Assembly (NCBI GenBank): GCA_003833135.1
Contig: QZLH01001176.1
Span: 9,729 to 40,039, forward strand
Source: Oehlia diaphana
Taxonomy: Eukaryota > Glomeromycota > Glomeromycetes > Glomerales > Glomeraceae
Reading direction: 5' to 3'
DNA: 30,311 nt
A program made the translations under genes and the position numbers. This document shows, piece by piece, positions 9,201-16,230 of this stretch (its first letter is position 1; each line of letters starts with the position of its first letter). Under the pieces are notes generated by a model that was not told where the DNA came from, ran no database searches, and saw only the letters and a list, made by a program, of their open reading frames with translations.

Positions 9201-9842
9201 GGTGTGGATAAAGATCTGGATAAAGCATTTGAATATTTTAAGAAATCAGCCGAAGATGGAGATAAGGAACTAAAATTCCACCTTGGATATTGCCATATAA
9301 ATGGTATTGGAACTGAAGTTGATAAAGAAAAAGGATTTGAATTATATAATGAAGCAATTGGAAAAAATATTCAAATTAATCTCATTGAAAATGATGAGGA
9401 ATTAGAAAATGATTTAGAAAAAGTTTATTATTGGTATCATAAAATTACAGAAAGTAATAATAAATTTGCATTATATAAATTGGGCGAATTTTATGAATTA
9501 GGAAAGGGTGTTTTCAAAAATCAAATTAGAGCATTTGAATTTTATAAAAAATCAGCCGATAAAGGATTTATTGATGCTCAATATAAACTTGGATATTTTT
9601 ATGAAAAAGGAATTGATATCGACGTTGATAAAGTAAAAGCGTTTGAATTTTATAAAATAGCTGCAGAAGGAGGAAACATTGATGCACAGAGAAGTCTTGC
9701 ATTTTTATACGAACAAGGCGAAGGGACTGATAAAAATAAGGAAAATGCTATTTATTGGTATAAGAAAGCTATAGAAAATGGATGTTTAGATGTTCAAGAG
9801 AATTTAGATATACTTTTACTACAATTAGAAATGCAAGATTAA
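6243..9842 (+). CDS. Sel1-like repeat (SLR/TPR-like) protein, 1199 aa
   Basis: A single-exon gene for a soluble helical-repeat protein. Sel1 repeats are TPR-related 36-residue helix pairs that act as protein-interaction scaffolds, for example in ER-associated degradation or signalling. Residues 224-1185 hold 27 tandem units with the LGxxYxxGxGVexDxxKAfexYxKaA pattern; unit 5 is short (33 residues) and unit 24 is badly decayed. Many units fall into a repeating three-type order (A-B-C, about 108 residues). Residues 1-223 lack clear repeats, but 70-113 look like one degenerate unit (SSLIGFFYEHDI, then DKNKSLKLYLLSIN) interrupted by Asp8 (88-95). Asn7 follows at 114-120. The last 14 residues are a hydrophobic/Gln tail. 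No signal peptide, membrane segment or kinase domain is visible, although some relatives in these fungi fuse SLRs to kinases. The start is chosen from the A-rich leader and the absence of an earlier in-frame ATG nearby. Confidence 0.93.
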   Translation: MSSNNNLEDDDETFIKEFLKDFYHRIIKIDNYEKFEIILKEWVKDYFNINEKNPKMILKLMEDHEKNYNWFSSLIGFFYEHDIIVVGDDDDDDDDGNTMIDKNKSLKLYLLSINNNNNNNENENKNKKLISSMYQLLNIIISKYLLSFYYYKDIILSKRDLIAKESGYHDNTYIMSYNQVENFDGLEINLCKDEISTMQKYFESKDKESINENQMENKELIELNNLGYCYQHGVGKKKDEIKAFEFYLKSAEGGNSDAQNNLGYCYQNGIGVTKDEKKAFEWYLKAANKGDLHAQYNLGICYQNGMGVNKDNKAAFEWYLKSAKESYSPAQYILGNYYQNEIGIEKDLEKAIYWYSKAAENGHKIAQYNLGNCFKNRENEEKKAFEYYKKSADQEYLEAQFELGCCYDKGIGTEINKTKAFNLYKVAATKEHSIAQYNLGIKYRNNGIEMDLEKAVYWFDKAAENGYEVAQYELGCHYQFGIGVEMNEVKAFECYKKSADKEYLDSQFKLGYCYDKGIGTEVNKTKAFELYSIAADKGCDAAQNNLGILYEYGRGTEKNIEKAFYWYNKAAENGYYIAQYNVGHCYKFGIVVEKDDVKAFEYYKKAADQEYVDAQFELGCCYDKGIGTEVDKTKAFELFNMAAEKKSISAQTYLGYLYENGQGTEMDLEKAIYWYIKAAENGNEVAQYNLGNCYDNGKGVEKDEVKAFEYYKKSAEQEYLNAQFQLGYYYDKGIGTEVDKIKAFELYTIAAEKGHLSSQNNLGILYENGKGTEMNLEKAIYWYDKAAENENELAQYNLGRCYKYGIGVEKDENKAFELYNITAEKGHVAAQNSLGALYENGEGTEKNIEKAVYWYSKAADNGSEVAQYNLANCYQFGRGVEKDDNKAFEYYKKSADKEYLNGMFSLGYCYYEGIGIDADETKAFELYKKAAEEGCVPAQTNLGYLYGSGKGIEKDLDKALDWYSKAAESGCKTALYNLGECYELGYGVDKDLDKAFEYFKKSAEDGDKELKFHLGYCHINGIGTEVDKEKGFELYNEAIGKNIQINLIENDEELENDLEKVYYWYHKITESNNKFALYKLGEFYELGKGVFKNQIRAFEFYKKSADKGFIDAQYKLGYFYEKGIDIDVDKVKAFEFYKIAAEGGNIDAQRSLAFLYEQGEGTDKNKENAIYWYKKAIENGCLDVQENLDILLLQLEMQD
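6504..6527 (+). repeat. (GAT)8 microsatellite inside coding sequence
   Basis: Eight perfect GAT codons encode Asp8 (residues 88-95) of the Sel1-repeat protein. An AAT-rich run coding for Asn follows from about 6582. Perfect codon repeats such as these change length easily by slippage. Confidence 0.85.
7344..9797 (+). repeat. Higher-order repeat of about 324 bp (three SLR units) within the Sel1-repeat gene
   Basis: From SLR unit 5 onward, units recur in the order A (KAFEYYKKSADxEYL), B (LGYCYDKGIGTEV, KAFELY) and C (EKAIYWYxKAAENG). Full triplets are units 5-7, 8-10, 11-13, 14-16, 19-21, 22-24 and 25-27. Unit 17 starts like A and ends like B, so units 17-18 form a shortened triplet. DNA similarity between triplets is evident at several blocks, for instance the repeated segment encoding CYDKGIGTE. 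Confidence 0.8.
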
Positions 9843-10030
9843 GTCTCTTCTATTTAGTATTGACTTATCCATTAAAATTGGTTTATATTTAACTACAATA
9901 TTTATTATTGAATCAATTTTTAAAATTTATAGAGATCTGATCAATTAAATTAAAAAAGTAAGATTAAAAAGTCGCTCATAATTAGCTGTACGTGGCAAAC
10001 AATATCGAAGTCAAAATAACTTCGTAACAT
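9843..10030. other. 3' flank of the Sel1-repeat gene
   Basis: AT-rich, with no gene. Several AATAAA-like signals are possible, but the polyadenylation site cannot be placed. Confidence 0.4.
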
Positions 10031-10193
10031 GTTAGGGCAGTGACATTTATAACGTAATATCCATTTACTATAGAGCTTACCCCCCTCCCCCCCTCATCTT
10101 ATGTCAAAATCTTACGTTACACTATATATAATAAGACCTTTAGATACCCCCCACCCCCTAAAATATTACGTAATAAATGTCACTCCCCTTAAC
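10031..10193. mobile_element. MITE-like element with about 30-bp inverted termini and internal C-tracts
   Basis: The left arm at 10031-10060 (GTTAGGGCAGTGACATTTAT then AACGTAATAT) matches the reverse complement of 10163-10193 with one substitution in the inner 22 bases and a small length difference near the outer end. The element is about 163 bp long and has no coding capacity. Its interior holds two unusual C-rich blocks, C6TC7 at 10080-10093 and C6AC5 at 10147-10158, which stand out in AT-rich surroundings. No target-site duplication could be identified with confidence. Confidence 0.65.
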
Positions 10194-10409
10194 GGTATTA
10201 TTTAATAATTTATATCGCATACAGTTTTTTTTTTTTGAATAAAATATTGTAAAATAAAATTTACCTAATTATAATTGACTAGTTATTTCTCAAAAAAAAA
10301 AAAAAATAAATCACGATTCATACATAACTTTGACATTTAATAACATTAAGGAATTGGGACGAATGAACCGTTTAATATTTCTTTAACAAAAAGTTCTATT
10401 TGATTTATT

Positions 10410-10544
10410 GTCCAGAGCGAAGTGAAGGACTATATATGTATACGCATTATGAAAAATAACCGACCACATGAGTTTCTCTGTCCTCCACGTGACATCATCC
10501 AATGAAATCCGCAAATCTGAGTTTTATTTTTTTTCGCTCCGGAC
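10410..10544. mobile_element. Small inverted-repeat element (MITE-like), about 135 bp
   Basis: GTCCAGAGCGAA at 10410-10421 is matched in reverse complement by TTCGCTCCGGAC at 10533-10544 with one mismatch. The interior is non-coding. A similar end, AGTCCGGAGTGAA, occurs alone near 19948-19960, suggesting a dispersed family. The short terminus keeps confidence moderate. Confidence 0.45.
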
Positions 10545-11678
10545 TTACAATAGCTTCCGTTTCCTAGTAAATTACTAAATTAATACATTCAATGAAATTA
10601 TTATAATGACCATAAAGTCAGTTCTCGCTTTAAAATAAACCATCCATCTAATCCCGAATGTCAAAAAGATAAATAATAAAAAGATAAAAACGTAAAGTGC
10701 ATCTAATGTAAATTTACCGATAAATTAATTGTTTTATAAAATTTGCAAATGATCATAAATTAAAATGACAGAGAAACAGAAGAAAATCATGAGATATAGG
10801 CTTGCAAGTGAATGTGAAGAGAAACGACAGAAACGAGTAAATATTTTAATTCTTGAGAGAATAAATTTTTTATATATATTGAATCAAAAAATAAATTTTT
10901 AAAAAGTATGATAAAAATGATAAATAATATATAAAACATGAATGTATCCAATCACGTGCTAAATTATCATGAGACTATGTGACACTTACGGCAAAGTTCA
11001 GGAGATCAAAAATTAAATCCTTAAAAAAAAAATAAAGAAATCAAAGGATTTAACCCAAAATGAGGGATTATTTATTAAACTTAAGGATAGAGAAATCTCC
11101 TTAATGAAATCACTTATAATAAATGTCCAAAAAAAAAAAAAATTTCATATTACAATACCAATTTTCCGTACAATACAAACTTCCGTATTATCTTACATAA
11201 AAGGATAAAATTCATAAGCCACATCCTGAACTACTTCGTATGAAGTCTTCGCGAATGTCTATATGTTTCTGACGAATGTAAAATAAAGAACGCTATTGTC
11301 TTCCATTTTTTTATTATGTTATCATGTAAGTTGCTGCAATTAATCGTTTTTAGATTCTTTAAAAGTTTAAAAGACGTATATTATATACATTTTAATTTTT
11401 TAAAAATTTTTACATATTAATTTTATTTATGCACTTTGCACATACGGTAGTTTAAAAAGGACTTATAGTAAATAATCTTTAAATACTTTTATAAAATTAT
11501 TAGTACAGTGTATTTTTGTAATCTACATTTTAATAAGTATTTATATCGTAGATGTTCCATTATATAATTTAAATACTTTAAACAAACAAAACTGGTTTTA
11601 GAAAGTTGTTTAATAGCTATTAAAGTATTTATAATGTAAATTTTTATCAAGTTCATACAGTTTTTAAAGTAAGAGACA
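10545..11678. other. AT-rich spacer, no gene seen
   Basis: No supported reading frame. It contains A-runs (11018-11031, 11130-11142) and a small hairpin ACTTC/GAAGT around GTAT at about 11233-11246. Confidence 0.45.
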
Positions 11679-11695
11679 TTTAAAATACTGTATCA
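11679..11695 (+). repeat. 17-bp direct repeat, left copy
   Basis: TTTAAAATACTGTATCA is identical to 12686-12702. The two copies bracket the inverted-repeat element between them, with 84 and 59 bases of spacing to its termini. Confidence 0.7.
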
Positions 11696-11779
11696 ATTTT
11701 TTTTATTTCGTTTATTTCGGCACGTTATCAATAGTATACAAATCAACGACCCACAAAAAAATAGAAGACGGATCTGTTT

Positions 11780-11833
11780 CCAGGTTACACTTGATCCGCG
11801 CGCATGATCCGGATGATTATTTTCGGTAATTAT
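11780..11833 (+). repeat. Left terminal inverted repeat (54 bp)
   Basis: It is GC-richer than its surroundings and contains a GATCCGCGCGCATGATCC core with a repeated GATC. It pairs with 12567-12626. Confidence 0.8.
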
Positions 11834-11840
11834 AAAACTT

Positions 11841-12152
11841 TTATCGATCCTTTTACGCCACACACCATTTACGAAAGTGTTTTCTGTCTCCTCCAGGATC
11901 CCACAGAATCATATTCGGGTCCTTTTCGAGCTCAAGAAATCAGTAAATGATGGACATTTATATCAAGCCTTGGCAGAACTGACTGCTGATTATTTAAAAT
12001 CAACACAGGCTGTTTTAACTGTACTAACATATTTACGAGATGATTGGCAGTATCAACAATGAGAACAATGAGGATATTGAAAATATTTTAATTGTGAAAT
12101 TGGTTATATCAGAAGGTGATGATTACATATGGGATTACCATATTAAATCATA
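11841..12152 (+). pseudogene. PD-(D/E)XK-nuclease-like / Crinkler-type C-terminal fragment, frameshifted
   Basis: The longest open block (to the TGA at 12060-12062) reads HIRVLFELKKSVNDGH, then YQALAELTADYL, then QAVLTVLTYLRDDWQ. A strand ending in E-x-K followed by a Gln-containing helix and another hydrophobic strand ending in DDW is the layout of PD-(D/E)XK nuclease folds. It also resembles C-terminal regions of Crinkler-like proteins that are abundant in these fungi. After a +1 shift near 12055 the reading continues as NNENNEDIENILIVKL, then GDDYIWDYHIK, to a stop near 12152. No proper start codon is present; the only candidate is a GTG at 11877. The fragment lies wholly inside the inverted-repeat element. 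Fold recognition is by eye, so the family name is tentative. Confidence 0.45.
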
Positions 12153-12566
12153 AAAAGGACAATAGCATGTTTAATAATATTTCATATTTGCAATGTATAA
12201 GAGCAAACTATTTAGGAAAAATCAAGTTAATCATATTAACAAATAAAACACATCATCTATTATAGCCAAAGTAAGTAAAATGCAAAATCTTAATAGTTTA
12301 TTATAATAATTAATAAAATTAAAAGTACATTATAACATTTTTTGCCAACAAAGAAATACATTACGAACTACAATAAAATAAATAATTTAACATAAATATT
12401 TTTTTTAGTTAACAGACCAAAATTTTATCAGGTTTAATTATACAACTTATTTATATTTGTTTTATATATTTTTTATTCTAAGGTAGCGTAAATTTAGTTA
12501 ATATAAATTGTAAAACTATACTTTCATTAGTAAAATAGCTATTTTTAATCAATAAATAATAACATA

Positions 12567-12626
12567 ATAATTACCGAAAACGAAAATAATCGTCCAGATC
12601 ATGTGCGCAGATCATGTGTAACCTGG
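12567..12626 (-). repeat. Right terminal inverted repeat (60 bp)
   Basis: Reverse complement of the left terminus, with an extra 6-base TTTTCG duplication and scattered transitions. Confidence 0.8.
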
Positions 12627-12685
12627 CATCAAATTCGGCTACCATTTTTTTTTATGTTGTCGACGTTTACCATAATAAAATTACC

Positions 12686-12702
12686 TTTAAAATACTGTAT
12701 CA
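12686..12702 (+). repeat. 17-bp direct repeat, right copy
   Basis: Identical to 11679-11695. Confidence 0.7.
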
Positions 12703-13681
12703 GTATTGTAATTTTATTAAATGTTTTGGATAATTTTAAAAATCTTAATTAAATGATTCTACAAAGAATTAAAATTATCAGTTATAGGGAGTTGCGACGT
12801 CAGAAATTGATGCGTTGCAAAAATTTACTTGATCTGCGTCATGAGTTGCTCTGAATTTTCATATTTCAAAGCCCGAATTTCCACCCGTTTTTTTGCCAGA
12901 ATTACGATAATGTTAGTAAGTTTCTAAAAGGGTATACCGTAAATTTCAGTTGGCTTCTAAAAAAGTACATTTGATTACTTTGTCTCAAACATTACTTTCT
13001 GAAAACATTATTTCAAAAAAAAAAAAAAAAAAAAAAATCACATGATAATTTTATTTGTAAAATTATATATGACGTCACAGTCGTCACAAAAAAACGTGGG
13101 TTACCCTTGAATATGTTTGAGGTCGATCACATTGAGCACCTTTCACAAAACATGTACGAGGGCTGTAAGATACTATTTGTAATTATGATCTTCAATCTTT
13201 AAATGAAATAATCTACTTTCGTTGATAATCAGAACTTGTGCCCAATAGATCAATAATTGTGTTTCTCACTCAATAACTCTGTCTTTTTTTTTGAATATTT
13301 TATTAATCTAGTAACATATAAATTACCTTATTGAAATTCATTCATGTGTGCCAATGTTTTAATATTTTTTTAGCACATGTGTAATGGTTTCATTCGACCA
13401 GAAAAAAATATATATCGTTTTTATTTGTCGTGCTAATGCATGGCGTATACACAGTGTATGATTGTACAATGTTCTTAATTAGGTTAATGCGCGAATTACG
13501 CCTTTTCCTAATTAAATTAATCAAATGTTTTTTGTGCATTGAAAGCGATTAGGAAATGTGTCATAGCTAGTGTTTATGTTTGTTTTATCATACCAAATTA
13601 GTTCATTTTACTAAACTATATTTATATATTTATTCAAGGGGTGCAAACTGAATTATAAAGCCTTATCAATAACTCAATGAC
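12703..13681. other. AT-rich spacer with hairpins and an A23 run
   Basis: No gene is supported. Contents include A23 at 13015-13037; a full TGACGTCA site at 13070-13077; palindromes ATACAC-A-GTGTAT (13447-13459) and ATTGTACAAT (13461-13470); and an inverted repeat TTAATTAGG (13475-13483) / CCTAATTAA (13507-13515). Confidence 0.5.
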
Positions 13682-13810
13682 TGACGTCAAAAAAGTACAG
13701 TTATATAAATAATAACCGATTTTTTATTCTCGTTCTTTTCTTTTGTTCTTTCTTTCAAAAAAAAAAAGAGAATTCTCGTACAAAAAAAAAAAAAAATTTC
13801 AATTGACGCT
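13682..13810 (+). promoter_or_regulatory. Candidate core promoter: CRE-type site, TATA box, pyrimidine tract
   Basis: TGACGTCA at 13682-13689 is a full CREB/ATF (bZIP) palindrome. TATATAAA follows at 13702-13709. Next come a CT-rich stretch (about 13728-13757) and A-rich leader sequence up to the ATG at 13811. Order and spacing fit a fungal promoter for the kinase gene. Confidence 0.5.
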
Positions 13811-15641
13811 ATGTCTCGTTATGGATTAATTAATGCCGTAATTAACCTTGCGTACGAATTAACGGACGATAAAATACATAATAATATACACAAACAACAT
13901 AAATTCAGACAAGAATTCGTCAATAAAAATGAAAAATTATCTCCCAATGAAAAAGAAGATGCGGTGAAAGTATTATTACAAATTTATGATAGTGACAAAG
14001 TTCTTTTTAAGTCAGGGGAAACAAGACCTTGTGGAGATTGTAAAAAGAATTGTTTGGCCACCTTATATTGCGAATATTGTGTTCAACATTATTTAAAGTC
14101 AAATTATTATACTTGGACATCTGGAAATGACGATATTGATAATTTAATACGTAAATGTCAATCGGAAACTCTTAAACCAGATATGGTCGTCGAATGGATC
14201 CCATTTGATAGGTTAGAAAATATTAAATATTTAACAAAAGGTGGTTGCTCTGAAATTTATTCAGCAGATTGGATTGATGGACAATACAAGGAATGGGTTT
14301 CTGAAGAACAGTTATTAAAAAGAATTGGAAGACAAAAAGTAATAGTTAAAAAATTAGAAAATGTTAAAAGTGCGGACCGAAGTTGGTTTGAAGAGGTTTG
14401 TAATCAAAAATAAAAAAAAGGGAATTAAATAATATAATATGTTAATTTCTTTAAATTAAAAAAATATATATTTTTTCTAATAGGCTGAATCACACTTATC
14501 TATATGCAACAAATGGATGAATATCGTTCAATGTTATGGAATAACGCAAGATCCAAATGGAGATTATATGCTTGTAATGATTAAGATGGATACGGATTTA
14601 AGAAATTACTTAATGGAAAAACGTGGAAAACTTACGTGGTTTGAAAAATTCAAGGTCGTTATCAATATATGCAGTGCAATTAATAAACTCCATAATAATG
14701 AGAATGCAATTCATAGAGATTTGCATTCAGGAAATATATTATACTCAGAAAAAGAACATTATTGGTATATTAGTGACCTTGGTTTTTGTGGACCTGCAAA
14801 TAAACCATTAGGAAGTATATATGGAAATCTTCCTTATATAGCACCTGAAGTTATTGGCGGAAATAATAAACATACTGCTGAATCCGATATTTACAGTATT
14901 GGAATGCTTATGTGGGAAATCTCATCAGGACAACCTCCGTTTTGTGGTTATTATCATAACTTATATCTAGTGTTGAACATTATGGATGGTATGAGACCGC
15001 CTATTATATCAGGAACTCCTTTAGAATATAAGAAATTAATGGAACAATGTTGGGATGCAAATCCAAAAAACAGACCCAAGATCGAAACTCTCCTTGATGC
15101 AATAAAAAGAATCAACAAGAAATTTCGAGAGGAAAATAATAATGAATCATTTCAACATGATCCAAATAATACTTTAAAAATATACACAAGTAACTCAAAA
15201 ATATCTGATTTATTAATTAAAAGTAAAATGCACAGATTTGGATATTTACCAGAACCTAAGAATGCTTCAGAAGGTAATAAAATTTATAATTTATTGTTTG
15301 TATTTAAACATATTTTAAATATTTTAATAATATTATGTAAACAATTGGGTTTTTTTCCTAATTTAAATATTAATAGAAGAACAAAAAGGTAATTAATAAT
15401 TTATATTTTAAAAATAATTTAATAAATATTTATTAATTAAAAATAAATAAATTTAATTTTTTAGCTTTACATCAAGAATTCTATAAATGTGATGATGGTA
15501 CATTGTATAAAATACATCATTGAATTTTTTTTTGTATTATAAAATTGTTTATATTCTATTTTTTTTTATTTTATAGCATATAGTCCAAATCTTCATCCGG
15601 AAGAACAAGATGTTTTAGAAATTCCTGATAATATTGAATAA
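13811..15641 (+). CDS. Protein kinase (TKL-like) with N-terminal Cys-cluster, five exons, about 494 aa
   Basis: Proposed exons are 13811-14395, 14484-15273, 15377-15388 (12-base microexon), 15465-15497 and 15577-15641. All introns are GT-AG (88, 103, 76 and 79 bases) and phases are compatible. Residues 74-90 hold C-x2-C-x3-C-x5-C-x2-C, a probable zinc site, followed by WTSGNDDID (102-110), a pairing typical of Rhizophagus kinases. The kinase domain begins near WIPF (129): a degenerate glycine loop KGGCSEIYSA, lysine of VIVKKL at 180, HRDLHSGN with catalytic Asp274, DLG in place of DFG (Asp293), APE at 315-317, and the C-lobe CW-x5-NRP motif. The activity signature is complete apart from the relaxed loop. 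The tail PEPKN...IPDNIE recalls family C-termini, which supports the last exon. It probably phosphorylates Ser/Thr/Tyr in signalling; the substrate is unknown. Without the last intron the protein would instead stop at 15521-15523. Confidence 0.82.
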
Positions 15642-16018
15642 TATTTGAAATACTAGAAGCTCAAATGTTTTATTATGAAAACCTGGTACCATATTTAATT
15701 TCTTTTTTTTATTTTTGAACAAATTAATCATAATGTTATAGTTGGTAATGTAATTAAAATTTTTGTATTGTTATTTTAAAAATGAGAACGAAAAAAATCT
15801 GATATAAAATTTTGTAAATAAAGAATTTAAAAGTTAATGTAATATATTATTATTGTGTAATAAGTTTTCTTGGCGACAGATTAATCCTAAATACATTGGC
15901 GATCGATCATCCGGAATAGGACCTCGAGTCTAGATAAGGTGCAATAAAAAATTTTGCATTTCTTTAAGAATAGCCAATATCAGTCGTTTTATATAAAAGG
16001 CAATAAATTCTGATTGAT

Positions 16019-16230
16019 ATTATCTATAAAAGGATAGATCTACCCAATTTATTTTAGACCCTTTTTTAATTTGTATAACTTGGTCAGGATCCCGAAATAT
16101 ATATAAAGGAGCCAAAAAAAATTTTACTATTAGCTGTACGCATTTTTTTCAGGGCCGAAATATGATAATTTCGGTCAGTATCCAAAAAGGTTATAGCTTT
16201 CCATCAGGCATTATCTATAAAAGGAAAGAT
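16019..16230 (+). repeat. Pair of 21-bp direct repeats containing TATAAAAGG
   Basis: ATTATCTATAAAAGGATAGA(T) at 16019-16039 recurs at 16210-16230 with one substitution, 191 bases apart. Two more TATA-box-like strings (near 15992 and 16105) lie in the same 250 bases. No gene starts downstream within 2 kb. Confidence 0.6.
16155..16174. repeat. 7-bp perfect hairpin
   Basis: CCGAAAT (16155-16161) and ATTTCGG (16168-16174) flank a 6-base loop, inside the repeat-like spacer. Confidence 0.6.

Larger units (their letters stand above)
11780..12626. mobile_element. Non-autonomous inverted-repeat element of about 847 bp carrying a gene fragment
   Basis: The left terminus, 11780-11833, begins CCAGGTTACAC. 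The right terminus, 12567-12626, is its reverse complement with a handful of substitutions (C/T and G/A at sites in GATCYGCGCRCATGATCYGG) and one 6-base duplication (TTTTCG). Weaker inverted similarity continues outward for roughly 30 bases on both sides (to CGAC at 11747-11750 and GTCG at 12659-12662). The interior has no transposase; near the left end it carries a broken nuclease-like coding fragment. This resembles MITE or Pack-type elements that have captured host sequence, but the superfamily cannot be named from the termini. Confidence 0.7.

Noticed and set aside
7887..9228. Minus-strand frames inside the Sel1-repeat gene
   Set aside because: They are antisense shadows of a clear long coding sequence. 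Their repetitive pattern mirrors the SLR codons.
13015..13037. A23 run as a possible retroposon tail
   Set aside because: No B-box, LINE-like frame or flanking duplication is found. Several similar A runs occur in the window, so simple slippage is enough.
14623..14811. Alternative plus-strand frame inside the kinase gene
   Set aside because: It is an out-of-frame shadow of exon 2, which encodes the HRD and DLG motifs.
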